A DNA stretch of 64,000 nt from Armatimonadota bacterium (GCA_028871815.1 JAGWMJ010000007.1:1-64000), one strand, 5' to 3'; shown: positions 51,149 through 59,672, counted from the first letter of the stretch. The notes: generated from the letters alone by a model not told the origin. Translations and numbers: made by a program.

Positions 51149-52198
51149 TCAGCCGCCGGCTGGAAGATGAGGAGGCACAAACGACGGCACGGCCGCCAGC
51201 GTTACCGGAATGTTGATTTTGCCTTCGAGGATCATATCTACAAGCGTGGTCAGGTGGTGTCGCACACTCGGCGGTACATCCTGACGTGTGTACTTCATGG
51301 GGCTGAGACCTACGCCGTCTTCCTTCAGTCCGTAGATGTGCGGGCCGGGCCGAAACTTGCCGCGCAGGCCCTCCTCCACCATGTCGTAGACGGCGGTGTC
51401 GGTATGTTTGATCATGCTGGTGAGAACGCGCCCCGGCGCGATATCGTCTTGATCCTGATCCACGCCGATGGCGTAGAAACCCGGTCCCCGCTCGCGCGCA
51501 GCCTCAATCACGCCGAGGCCGGCCTTGCCCGCCGCCTGGAAGATGATGTCGGCGCCATTGCCGAACTCCTGCATCGCCTGGCTCTTTCCCTTGTTCAAAT
51601 CGTTCCAGTCGCCGGTGTAGGCCGAGATAACGGCAACGGCCGGGTCCGCGGTTTTGGCCCCGGCTCGGTATCCCGCTTCGAACTTCTCGATGAGGGGTAT
51701 ATCCTCGCCACCGACAAACCCGATTTTTTTGGTTTTGGTGACGGAGGCGGCAAGGTAACCGACCAAGAACGTGCCCTCCTCTTCCCGGAACTTCAATCCA
51801 GCGCAGTTGGGAAGATCCGGCGCGTCGGTATCGACAATCGCAAAATCGACATGCGGAAACTGCACGGCCACCGGCTTCAAGGCATCGGCCATTTTATAGC
51901 CTATGGCGAATACCAGGTTGACGCCCATGTTGGCGTACTCGGTGAGGTTCACCTGGTAGTCGGCAGGAGATTTTGACTCGATGTAGGCGCCGTGAACATG
52001 AAGCTCCTTCATCGCCCGCTGCATTCCTGCCCAGGCGGCGGCGTTGAACGACCGGTCGTCAACCCCGCCGGTATCCAGCACGAGGGCCGCGCTGTAGCCT
52101 GCAGCGCGCGTACGGCGCGGAGCGCAGCCGGCTGCCAAAAGCGCGAGGCCCGCCGCTTCCACCAGCACCCGCCTTCTCGTAATGGATTCGGTACGCAT
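51149..52198 (-). CDS. BMP/PnrA-family substrate-binding lipoprotein
   Basis: The 349-residue protein has a twin-arginine-style lipoprotein signal ('TRRRVLVEAAGLALLAAGC') and the BMP fold: 'ALVLDTGGVDDRSFNAAAWAGMQRA', 'FAIGYKMADALKPVA', 'KIGFVGGEDIPLIEKFEAGYRAGAK' and 'IFQAAGKAGLGVIEAA'. Family members bind purine nucleosides for ABC uptake. No permease or ATPase gene is nearby, so it must partner with distant genes or act as an orphan receptor. It starts 13 bases after lpdA. Confidence 0.9.
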   Translation of the reverse strand: MRTESITRRRVLVEAAGLALLAAGCAPRRTRAAGYSAALVLDTGGVDDRSFNAAAWAGMQRAMKELHVHGAYIESKSPADYQVNLTEYANMGVNLVFAIGYKMADALKPVAVQFPHVDFAIVDTDAPDLPNCAGLKFREEEGTFLVGYLAASVTKTKKIGFVGGEDIPLIEKFEAGYRAGAKTADPAVAVISAYTGDWNDLNKGKSQAMQEFGNGADIIFQAAGKAGLGVIEAARERGPGFYAIGVDQDQDDIAPGRVLTSMIKHTDTAVYDMVEEGLRGKFRPGPHIYGLKEDGVGLSPMKYTRQDVPPSVRHHLTTLVDMILEGKINIPVTLAAVPSFVPPHLPAGG

Positions 52199-52211
52199 CT
52201 CGGCGCCGGAC

Positions 52212-53663
52212 CTACTTGCGCGGCTTGTGAATGGCCTCGCCCTTCACATCGAGCGCGGCCTCGCCGATCGCTTCGGAGAGGGTTGGATGGGCGTGGATGT
52301 TGGTCATCAGCTCATCGATGGTCGATTCCAGTTTGATCGCCATAACGCCCTCATGAATCAGTTCGGTGGCATAGGGCCCAAAGATATGCACACCCAGCAG
52401 TTCTCCATACTTGCGCTCGGAAACCACCTTTACCAGGCCCTCCTGCTCGCCCAGCGCCATGGCGCGGCCGAGCGGTCGAAAGGCGAAGCGGCCAGTCATC
52501 ACGTCGTACCCCTCGGCGCGCGCCTGCTCCTCGGAAAGGCCAACGGTTGCAACCTCCGGAACGGTGTAGATGGGCGCCGGTACGGCGCGATAATCCATTT
52601 TCACCGGATGGCCCATTGCATTCTCTGCTGCGACGATTCCCATATGGGAACCCAGGTGCGCCAGCAGCTGCTTGCCGACAACATCACCGATAGCATAGAT
52701 GCCGGGCACGTTGGTCTGCAGGTACTCGTCCACCACAATGCCTCGGCGGTCGGTCACCACTCCAAGCTCGGAAAGTCCCAGACCGTCGTGCCAGGCGCGC
52801 CGGCCTGCGCCAACCAGCACCGCGTCGGCTTCCAGCGTCACCTCTCCGGTTGGTGTGGTGACGTGAACAATACGGCCGGTCCGCTTGTGCTCCACGCGGC
52901 TGACCTGGCTGCCGAGATGAAACTTGATGCCCTGGCGTTCCAGCGACTTTCGCAGCCCCGACGCGATCTCCGCATCCGCCAGGGGCAGGATCTCAGGCGC
53001 CATCTCGATGAGGTTGACCTCAGAACCGAGGTTGCGGAAGGTATAGGCAAACTCCAGGCCAACCGCGCCACCGCCGATGACGACGAACCTGGTTGGCGGT
53101 TCCGTGGCGCAAACGGCCTCGTCGCTGGTCCAGATGCCGTTGCTGCTCACGCCGCGCGCGTCGGACGGTTTGCGCTCCAGGCCCGGGACGGGCGGCATCA
53201 CCGGCACCGAGCCGGTCGCAATAATCGTACAGCGCGTCCGGACCGTTTCCGAGCCGCCAGCGGAAAGCGCCGTTACCACCGTGTGCGCGTCCTTCATCTC
53301 CGCGGTACCGACGATGCAGCGGACATGGTTACTTTTCAGAAGTGACTGCACGCCGCCGCGCAAAGTGGTCACGATCTTGGCCTTGCGCGCCATCATCGCG
53401 GCAAAATCGAAGCCGATCTCGCCAGAAATGGTCACGCCCATTGGGCCGGCCGTTTTCACATGATGGAGACGCTCAACGCTGGCGATCATGGCCTTGGTTG
53501 GTATACATCCCCAGTTGAGGCAGGTGCCGCCCCACTCTGCCGCTTCGCGCTCTATGCAAACGGTACGGGCGCCGAGTTGCGCCGCCCGGATCGCGCAGAC
53601 GTATCCGGCCGGGCCGGACCCGATGACGACAATATCGGCATCATAATCGCCGCTGGCAGCCAT
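52212..53663 (-). CDS. lpdA: Dihydrolipoamide dehydrogenase (E3)
   Basis: The 483-residue enzyme has the FAD site 'DADIVVIGSGPAGYVCAIRAAQLGA', the disulfide 'GGTCLNWGCIPTKAMI', the NAD site 'FVVIGGGAVGLEFAYTFRNLG' and the dimer-interface 'IHAHPTLSEAIGEAALD' carrying the catalytic His-Glu pair. It reoxidises lipoamide of 2-oxoacid dehydrogenases or the glycine cleavage system; none of these is in the window. The ATG at 53663 fits the family N terminus. A TTG at 53834 with a better GGAGG site would add 57 non-homologous residues. Confidence 0.92.
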   Translation of the reverse strand: MAASGDYDADIVVIGSGPAGYVCAIRAAQLGARTVCIEREAAEWGGTCLNWGCIPTKAMIASVERLHHVKTAGPMGVTISGEIGFDFAAMMARKAKIVTTLRGGVQSLLKSNHVRCIVGTAEMKDAHTVVTALSAGGSETVRTRCTIIATGSVPVMPPVPGLERKPSDARGVSSNGIWTSDEAVCATEPPTRFVVIGGGAVGLEFAYTFRNLGSEVNLIEMAPEILPLADAEIASGLRKSLERQGIKFHLGSQVSRVEHKRTGRIVHVTTPTGEVTLEADAVLVGAGRRAWHDGLGLSELGVVTDRRGIVVDEYLQTNVPGIYAIGDVVGKQLLAHLGSHMGIVAAENAMGHPVKMDYRAVPAPIYTVPEVATVGLSEEQARAEGYDVMTGRFAFRPLGRAMALGEQEGLVKVVSERKYGELLGVHIFGPYATELIHEGVMAIKLESTIDELMTNIHAHPTLSEAIGEAALDVKGEAIHKPRK

Positions 53664-53861
53664 GAGTTCATGCTCCTGTGGAGTGGTTCCGAGCAGCCGT
53701 TCGACCACGGCCTGCTGTTCCGCGTTCATTGAAGTGGAGGCGCCGGTTGGCGGGTCGGCGACGGCGAGGGTCGCGACCGGGCTCAACGTCGGGGTTTTGC
53801 CGCCGGTACGGAGCTTGCGCGCCTTACTGCTCAAGCGGGCCTCCAAACCAATGGGATAACG

Positions 53862-53905
53862 AAAAAAAAGCCCGGCAGCGGTCGTGAGATATCAAGCTGC
53901 CGAGC
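53862..53905 (-). terminator. Intrinsic terminator immediately after the lpdA promoter
   Basis: On the minus strand GCTCGGCAGC pairs with GCTGCCGGGC (10 bp, one wobble, 16-base loop) and is followed by eight T residues. The stem begins about two bases after the predicted transcription start, so the promoter would first make a terminated RNA of about 45 bases unless read-through occurs. Confidence 0.8.
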
Positions 53906-53913
53906 GCGATCGG

Positions 53914-53943
53914 ATTATAGCATAGCGCTCCGGCGTGGGTCAA
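53914..53943 (-). promoter_or_regulatory. Promoter upstream of the lpdA gene group
   Basis: On the minus strand TTGACC (53938-53943) and a consensus TATAAT (53914-53919) are 18 bases apart, with a predicted start near 53907. It would serve lpdA and, by close spacing, the BMP, propeller and UnbV genes. Confidence 0.8.
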
Positions 53944-54080
53944 ACCGGGGCGCGGGCTCGCGAATGGCGGAGCGGGTGGTGGCCGTTTGCTCGGCGAAAC
54001 GCCGCAGCAGTTAGTGGGCGGGGCCGGTGGCAGAACCGTTACGGAGCGTGTTGCTCAAGCGGTATGTGGCGCCCCGGCGC

Positions 54081-54419
54081 TCACTCCTCGCGCGATTTCG
54101 GTATGGTGACAGCGAAGGTGTTCGGTTCGGGACGGCAAATGCTACCGTCAGGTTTGATCTGCTTGGCCAGCGCTGAACTCAGTGAGTCGCGATCGAGCTC
54201 ACGGTGGTAGCTCGCTCGCGCTTCTTCCACGATTCTGTTGATATGCAAAGGGCCGCCGGCAGCCTCCAGAATCCGGGTGGCGATTTCCACCTGAGACATC
54301 CGGCGCGCGCTCGTAACCGGGCCACCGGAGCGCTTCAGCGCCCGTACGGCCGCCAACGCTCCGGCGAGCGCCGCCTCTATAGTTTCAACCATCGCGTCGC
54401 GATCGGTCTCTGCAAACAT
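54081..54419 (-). CDS. Small HARE-HTH/winged-helix-like protein
   Basis: The 112-residue protein has a helical N terminus (about 1-35). A domain at about 44-108 follows: 'VEIATRILEAAGGPLHINRIVEEARASYHRELDRDSLSSALAKQI', then 'ICRPEPNTFAV'. This is the pattern of HARE-HTH winged helices, found in chromatin proteins, RNA polymerase delta and restriction systems. It could be a small regulator. A TTGACG-18-TACCCT promoter (54444-54473) lies just upstream, with an inverted repeat CCCTGC/GCAGGG (54430-54447) at the predicted start site, suitable for autoregulation. Confidence 0.7.
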   Translation of the reverse strand: MFAETDRDAMVETIEAALAGALAAVRALKRSGGPVTSARRMSQVEIATRILEAAGGPLHINRIVEEARASYHRELDRDSLSSALAKQIKPDGSICRPEPNTFAVTIPKSREE

Positions 54420-54429
54420 CGGACTTACC

Positions 54430-54473
54430 CCCTGCCAAAACGCAGGGTACCACGCACCCGTTCAGTACGTCAA
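54430..54473 (-). promoter_or_regulatory. Promoter with overlapping inverted repeat
   Basis: On the minus strand TTGACG (54468-54473) and TACCCT (54444-54449) are 18 bases apart. An 18-base inverted repeat, CCCTGC-GTTTTG-GCAGGG (54430-54447), overlaps the -10 and the start point, a classic operator position. Confidence 0.5.
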
Positions 54474-54526
54474 GTTACGTACCGTGATTGCAGCCGTTCG
54501 GCGCAACGTCGCCTCCAGCGATTCGA

Positions 54527-55753
54527 TCAGCCGCCTGACGGCGAGGAAGAGGCCGGATCGACCGGAATGGTGTCGGGCGCCGAGCCGACCTGCGTTACGT
54601 AGTATCCCTGACCAATTCGCTGCAGTACGTACGTAACCCGCACGGTGTGCTCCGTGCCCGCATGATCGCGGTAGACATGTGAGCCCGTGAGCGTCCACAC
54701 CCCATTCTGATCTCGCTGGTATCCATTGAACGTAAAGCTGACCGTGGTGGTGGAGCGCAGCGCGTCGCGCGTCATATCGAGGTAGTCGCTTGCGGGGAGC
54801 GAGTACTGGTACTGGCCGCGCAGATAGACCGCAATCTTGCCGTCGTTCCGCACATACTTCGCCAAATATTGAATGTCGCCGCTTTCCCACGCCTTCTCAA
54901 TATCCGCAGCCACGCTGCGGATGAATGCCTCCTCGGGCGCTGCCTGCTGCGGTTCCGCCTGCTGTGGCCGGTTCAGGTAGTAGCTGTTCACATCCGGCTG
55001 CTGATAACCCTGCCACGAGCCATTTGCGGAGTAATCCGGCACGGGAATGTAACCGTACGGAGGCGGTTCGGCAAGAACATATTGACCGGAAAGGTACGGC
55101 GGGAAATCGGCCGAGTAGTAGTACGGCGACAGCACAGTGACGCCCTGCAGGTAGCTGTTGCAGTAGTACGGGTAGTACCCGGCGCCGTTCGAGAAGTAGA
55201 TATTTCCCCAGCCCGCATAGGTGTGGAATCCAGACCGCCCGCGTACCCCGTTGATATAAAGGTAGGAGCCTGGCCTATCGTTAGCGCTGCGATAGCCGCC
55301 TGGGAACGCATTGCCCGGCATGAACGGCAGTGGTCCCACGGCACCGGGAAGGATGGAGTTTGGCGCCAGTGGCGGCGGTGGAAGGCTGCCGGGCATGGTG
55401 CCACCGAAAAGACCATCTCCGGGCCGGTTGAGTTTGTAGATTGGCAGCGTGGGGCTGTTCAGATCGGTAAGGTTGTGGACCGGATTGAATGGATCCAACG
55501 GAAACGCGCCACCCACCATTCCGCTGCCGTTCCAGAAGCCCTGGTTCCATCCGCCGGAGGGGGCAGAGTATGGCGGCAACAGTGGGCGCGCGCCAAAGGA
55601 ACCGCCGGCGCGAGGCACAATGCGCTCGCGGATGCCGAGACCGGTGCGCTGTCGATCACGTCCGGGTCCTCGCTGGGCCGACGCGGGCTGTACAGCAACT
55701 GCAGCGGAGAGCACGAACCCGACCAGAATCCAGGCTGTTATTCTCTGTGTCAT
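54527..55753 (-). CDS. Secreted Pro/Gly/Tyr-rich protein with NTF2-like C terminus
   Basis: The 408-residue protein has a clear Sec signal ('ITAWILVGFVLSAAVAVQPASAQ'). A long low-complexity region rich in Pro, Gly, Tyr and Asn follows (about 25-275), with clusters such as 'GAGYYPYYCNS', 'LSPYYYSADFPPY' and 'PPPYGYIPV'. The last 120 residues ('FIRSVAADIEKAWESGDIQYLAKYVRND' to 'YVLQRIGQGYYVTQVGSAP') look like an NTF2/SnoaL-type cone. It is probably an envelope or extracellular protein. A consensus promoter and GAGGGG site suggest high expression. Function is unknown. Confidence 0.75.
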   Translation of the reverse strand: MTQRITAWILVGFVLSAAVAVQPASAQRGPGRDRQRTGLGIRERIVPRAGGSFGARPLLPPYSAPSGGWNQGFWNGSGMVGGAFPLDPFNPVHNLTDLNSPTLPIYKLNRPGDGLFGGTMPGSLPPPPLAPNSILPGAVGPLPFMPGNAFPGGYRSANDRPGSYLYINGVRGRSGFHTYAGWGNIYFSNGAGYYPYYCNSYLQGVTVLSPYYYSADFPPYLSGQYVLAEPPPYGYIPVPDYSANGSWQGYQQPDVNSYYLNRPQQAEPQQAAPEEAFIRSVAADIEKAWESGDIQYLAKYVRNDGKIAVYLRGQYQYSLPASDYLDMTRDALRSTTTVSFTFNGYQRDQNGVWTLTGSHVYRDHAGTEHTVRVTYVLQRIGQGYYVTQVGSAPDTIPVDPASSSPSGG

Positions 55754-55831
55754 GACGTTCCCCTCACTCTATCCGTTACGTACCTCACGCCAATCCGGTT
55801 GCGGGGGCGGCGCACAGCGGCTTACCTTTGA

Positions 55832-55860
55832 ATTATAGGACCCAATCGCGCTCATGTCAA
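55832..55860 (-). promoter_or_regulatory. Perfect consensus sigma-70 promoter
   Basis: On the minus strand TTGACA (55855-55860) and TATAAT (55832-55837) are exactly 17 bases apart, both matching consensus fully. The start near 55825 leaves a leader of about 72 bases before the secreted Tyr-rich protein gene. Confidence 0.9.
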
Positions 55861-55886
55861 CGGCGTTCGCCCACGGCGGCTTGCTG

Positions 55887-55892
55887 TATAAT
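55887..55892 (+). promoter_or_regulatory. -10 element abutting pdxT
   Basis: TATAAT ends seven bases before the pdxT ATG, so transcription would begin at or next to the A of the start codon, implying a leaderless mRNA. The -35 region is weak (TTCGCC, 15-base spacer). No Shine-Dalgarno precedes the ATG. Confidence 0.55.
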
Positions 55893-55898
55893 GGCCTT

Positions 55899-56522
55899 AT
55901 GTCCCAGCACGAAGCCAGCTCGCTGCGCGTGGGGGTGCTTGCGCTCCAGGGAGATTATACGCTGCATATCGCAATGCTGCACCGGTTGCCCGGTGTGAGC
56001 GCCGCGGAGGTGCGGACTCCCGGAGAGTTGAACCAGGTGGCCGCGCTGGTAATTCCCGGTGGCGAGAGCACGACGCTCGGCATGCTGATGAACCGCATCG
56101 GCCTTGACTGCGCGATTACGGAACGGGCACAGCGCGGCATGCCGTTGTATGGAACCTGCGCCGGAATGATCCTGATGGCGCGCGCCATTGAGGGCGCGCC
56201 GGAGCAGCCGACGCTGAATCTGCTGGATATCGATGTGGCGCGCAACGCGTTTGGGCGGCAGTTGGAGAGCTTCGAAGCGGAACTGCCCTGGACGAACGCA
56301 GCCGGTGAACCGAGCCATGTCCACGGTGTCTTCATCCGCGCGCCGTGGGTGACACGAACCGGCGAGGGGGTGGAGGTAACCTCCACGTACCGGGGCCGAG
56401 TTGTGGGGGTGCGTGCCGGCAGGATGCTGGCAACCGCGTTCCACCCGGAGTTGACGAGCGTCATACGGGTGCACGAGGAGTTCGTCGCAATGGCGCGCCA
56501 CGCTGCGGGCCAAACGGTCTGA
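55899..56522 (+). CDS. pdxT: Pyridoxal 5'-phosphate synthase glutaminase subunit PdxT
   Basis: The 207-residue protein has the PdxT order: 'VGVLALQGDYTLHIAML', 'ALVIPGGESTTLGML', the nucleophile Cys in 'LYGTCAGMILMA' and the His-Glu pair in 'ATAFHPELTSVIRVHEEF'. It hydrolyses glutamine and feeds ammonia to PdxS for de novo vitamin B6 synthesis. pdxS, normally adjacent, is not in this window. The ATG at 55899 fits the family; 15 upstream residues in the open frame do not. Confidence 0.93.
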   Translation: MSQHEASSLRVGVLALQGDYTLHIAMLHRLPGVSAAEVRTPGELNQVAALVIPGGESTTLGMLMNRIGLDCAITERAQRGMPLYGTCAGMILMARAIEGAPEQPTLNLLDIDVARNAFGRQLESFEAELPWTNAAGEPSHVHGVFIRAPWVTRTGEGVEVTSTYRGRVVGVRAGRMLATAFHPELTSVIRVHEEFVAMARHAAGQTV

Positions 56523-56553
56523 TGGGACGTAAGCTGCCGGGAGGAGCATTTCG

Positions 56554-58440
56554 ATGAGTTATGACCCGCACAACACCGCTGTGATTGAACTGGGCGCAAG
56601 CAAACATGCCCGCCTGCGCCCTGCGCCGCTTGCGCGTGTGGATATCAACGACGGATTCTGGCTGCCCTGGATGCAGCGGAACCGCGAAAAGACGCTGCCG
56701 GATCAGTACCGCAGCCTTGTGGAGACCGGCCGGCTCGACAATCTGCGGTTCGCCGCTACGGGCGAGGGCAGGTTCAAGGGCATCTACTTCAACGATTCCG
56801 ACGTGTTCAAATGGCTGGAGGGAGCTTGTTGGAGCCTCATTTCGCAACGCGACACATCGCTGGAGTGTTTGGTGGCGGAGGCAGCCGATGTGATTGAGGC
56901 CGCCCAGCAGCCGGACGGCTACCTGAACAGCTACTACTCCGGAGAGAAGGCCGGTGAGCGCTTCACCAATTTGCGCGACATGCACGAAATCTACTGTGCT
57001 GGCCACCTGTTTCAGGCCGCGGTTGCCCACCACAGGGCGACGGGCGAGCCGTCACTGCTTAACGTGGCGCGCAGGTACGCCGATCTGTTGGACAGGGAGT
57101 TCGGCCCCAACGGAAGAGTCGGCGCGTGCGGGCACCCTGAGGCGGAGATGGCCCTGGTTGAGCTGGCCCGCGAAACGGGAGAAACTCGCTACCTGGCGTT
57201 GGCGGAGCGCTTCATCGAAGCGCGAGGCGCGGAACCCAGGGTCTTCGACAACCGGTCGTATCTGCAGGATCACGTGCGCTTCGCCGAGGCCCAGGATGTA
57301 GCCGGACATGCTGTTCGGCAGCTGTACCTGTGCAGTGGCGGAGCCGACGTTGCGCTGGAGAATGGGCGTGAGGAGTATCGCGCGGCGCTGGAGCGCCTGT
57401 GGCAAAACTTCACCGAAAGACGCATGTACATCACGGGCGGCGCCGGCGCGCGGTATGAAGGCGAAGCCTTCGGCGCCGACTGGGAGCTGCCCAACGACCG
57501 TGCCTATGCGGAGACGTGCGCGGCGATCGCCAGCGTTCAGTGGAACTTCAGGATGCTGCACCTCACCGGAGAGTCGCGATTCGCCGACCTCATGGAGGAG
57601 ACGCTCTTCAACGCCGTGCTTCCCGGCATATCACTGACAGGCGACACCTACTTCTACGAGAATCCGCTGTCGGACCGTGGAGCGCACCGCCGCCAGCCGT
57701 GGTTCGATTGCGCGTGCTGCCCGCCAAACGTGGCCCGAATGATCGCCTCTCTGCCTGGCTACGTGGCCAGCACCGAAGCAGCCGCCGGCGCCGCGCCGTG
57801 CGTGCAGATTAACCTCTATACCAATTGTGACATTCGGGTGGAGCTTGCCGATGTCGGCGAAGTCCATTTGCGGATCGAGACCCAGTGGCCCTGGGAGGGC
57901 GCCGTCACGGCTACCGTGATTCGCTGCCCGGAGGACGCGAGATTTGGCATCACCCTGCGTGTGCCGCAATGGGCCGATGGCGCAACGATTTCCGGCGCTG
58001 CAGGCGAGCAGGAGGTTACCGCCGGAACTTTTGTGCGGACCGTTCATGCCTGGAGCGCCGGCGATCGGCTCGAACTTCAAGTCCCATTTCGACCTGTCCG
58101 CGTCCGCAGCCATCCATTCGTCCTCTCCAACCACGGCCGAACCGCCGTCATCTGCGGTCCACTGATCTACTGTGCCGAACAGGTCGACCTGCCGGACCAA
58201 GACGTATGGGATGTCGCGATTCCGGCGGACGCCCCACTCTACCGGCAGGGCTTCTCAGGTCTTCCCGGTCAGGCAAACGCGGTGCACACCGAAGGCGTGA
58301 AGCTGACGCACGGACCGTCGCTCTATGCGATGCGGCCGCCGGCGCCGGGTCACGAGAGATTTCCACTGACGCTGGTACCCTACTTCATGTGGGCCAATCG
58401 CGCGGCAGGCCCGATGCAGGTCTGGCTGCCGGAAACATGA
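56554..58440 (+). CDS. Glycoside hydrolase family 127 (beta-L-arabinofuranosidase-like)
   Basis: The 628-residue protein matches GH127/DUF1680. It has 'INDGFWLPWMQRNREKTLPDQY', 'SDVFKWLEGACWSL', 'QPDGYLNSYYS', 'HEIYCAGHLFQAAVAHHRATG' and the metal-binding 'WFDCACCPPNVARMIASLPGYV', whose cysteines and an upstream Glu form the zinc site with a Cys nucleophile. There is no signal peptide, so it probably acts in the cytoplasm on imported plant-derived arabinosides. GGGAGGAG precedes the ATG. It overlaps dusB by four bases (ATGA). Confidence 0.92.
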   Translation: MSYDPHNTAVIELGASKHARLRPAPLARVDINDGFWLPWMQRNREKTLPDQYRSLVETGRLDNLRFAATGEGRFKGIYFNDSDVFKWLEGACWSLISQRDTSLECLVAEAADVIEAAQQPDGYLNSYYSGEKAGERFTNLRDMHEIYCAGHLFQAAVAHHRATGEPSLLNVARRYADLLDREFGPNGRVGACGHPEAEMALVELARETGETRYLALAERFIEARGAEPRVFDNRSYLQDHVRFAEAQDVAGHAVRQLYLCSGGADVALENGREEYRAALERLWQNFTERRMYITGGAGARYEGEAFGADWELPNDRAYAETCAAIASVQWNFRMLHLTGESRFADLMEETLFNAVLPGISLTGDTYFYENPLSDRGAHRRQPWFDCACCPPNVARMIASLPGYVASTEAAAGAAPCVQINLYTNCDIRVELADVGEVHLRIETQWPWEGAVTATVIRCPEDARFGITLRVPQWADGATISGAAGEQEVTAGTFVRTVHAWSAGDRLELQVPFRPVRVRSHPFVLSNHGRTAVICGPLIYCAEQVDLPDQDVWDVAIPADAPLYRQGFSGLPGQANAVHTEGVKLTHGPSLYAMRPPAPGHERFPLTLVPYFMWANRAAGPMQVWLPET

Positions 58441-59480
58441 GCGCCTTATTTGCGCCAGAGGTAGAACTCGCCGGCGCACAGCTCGACCGGGAGACCAATG
58501 CGTGGCCGGCGTTCACCATCGGCGGCGTGCTGATCAGCCCTCCGGTCGTTCTGGCACCGATGGCCGACGTGACTAACGGGGCGTACCGCCGCCTGGTCAA
58601 GCGCATTGCCGCGCCCGGCCTTGTGGTTACTGAGCTGATCAGTACCATGGCGGTTCACTACCGCAGCCGACGCACCATGACCATGTTCGATGTGACGCCG
58701 GATCAGCGTCCGCTCTCCGTTCAACTGTTCGGTTCCGACGTCGATATCATGGCGGAGGCGGCGCGCGTGGCTGCCGGCGAGGGCGCAGATATCATCGATA
58801 TCAACATGGGATGCTGGGTGCCCAAGGTCTGCAAAACTGGCGGTGGCGCGGCGATGATGCAGGATGAGCCGCAGGCGTGCCGGATCGTTGGGGCCGTGGT
58901 ACGCGCAACTCCTCTGCCGGTAACGGTGAAAATGCGCGCCGGCTGGCACTACGGGCACCTGGCGACGGCCGGGCTGGCTCGGAAACTGGAGCTGGAGGGC
59001 GTAGCCGGATTCGCGCTCCACGGACGATTTGCCAGCCAGGGCCACACCGGCTCGGCGGACTGGAATCTGATCGCCGAGATGAAGCAGGAGCTCACGCGAC
59101 CGCTCATCGGCAACGGTGATATCCGCTCCCCGGAAGACGCCATCCGGATGCTGAGGCAGACCGGGTGTGACGGCGTGATGGTGGGTCGGGCGGCCATCGG
59201 TAATCCGTGGCTGGTGCGAGATGTGGTCGCAGCCGTTCAGGGTAACCGAGCGCCACCGCCACCGGGTTGGCCCGAACGCGTGGCCGCGGCGCTGGAGCAT
59301 TTGACAGACCTCGCCGCTCAAGCCGGCGAGGATGTGGCCGTCCGTCATCTGCGTGGACAGCTTCCCCAGTATGTCAAGGGCATGTCCGGCGCCAGCAAAG
59401 TACGGGACGCGATCGTGCGGTCGAACACCATTGCAGAAGTGCGGCATGTTTTTGCCGAGGCGCTGCAAGGGGCCGGATGA
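58437..59480 (+). CDS. dusB: tRNA-dihydrouridine synthase (DusB-like)
   Basis: The 347-residue flavoenzyme has 'PPVVLAPMADVTNGAYRRLVKR', 'SVQLFGSDVDIMAEAAR', 'IIDINMGCWVPKVCKTGGGAAMM' (catalytic Cys in NMGC; the usual Pro after it is Trp), 'HGRFASQGHTGSADW', 'IGNGDIRSPEDA' and 'DGVMVGRAAIGNPWL'. It reduces uridines in tRNA. The N terminus carries about 25 extra residues. The ATG at 58437 overlaps the GH127 stop; the longer open frame upstream is inside GH127. Confidence 0.93.
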   Translation: MSALFAPEVELAGAQLDRETNAWPAFTIGGVLISPPVVLAPMADVTNGAYRRLVKRIAAPGLVVTELISTMAVHYRSRRTMTMFDVTPDQRPLSVQLFGSDVDIMAEAARVAAGEGADIIDINMGCWVPKVCKTGGGAAMMQDEPQACRIVGAVVRATPLPVTVKMRAGWHYGHLATAGLARKLELEGVAGFALHGRFASQGHTGSADWNLIAEMKQELTRPLIGNGDIRSPEDAIRMLRQTGCDGVMVGRAAIGNPWLVRDVVAAVQGNRAPPPPGWPERVAAALEHLTDLAAQAGEDVAVRHLRGQLPQYVKGMSGASKVRDAIVRSNTIAEVRHVFAEALQGAG

Positions 59481-59672
59481 GGCAGGGTGTGCGGGAGCTG
59501 CGCCGAGAGGCTGGCGGCAAAGGTGACCTGCCCCAGAGAATAGGACATAGGCGACGTATGGGTCACAGGCTTGATCCGGCCTCTAACGACCAACGCATGA
59601 TCCGCCGAGCGAGAACCAGGCGGTGGCCGCCACGAGCCCGAGAGCGTAAACCTCCAGCCCGCGAGCCGCGCA

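Noticed and set aside
51721-51740. T-rich tract near 51726 as a terminator
   Set aside because: It lies within the BMP lipoprotein coding sequence (Lys codons on the minus strand) and no stem precedes it.
57885-58436. Upstream extension of the dusB frame
   Set aside because: It lies inside the GH127 coding region in another frame; the ATGA overlap at 58437 gives the natural start.
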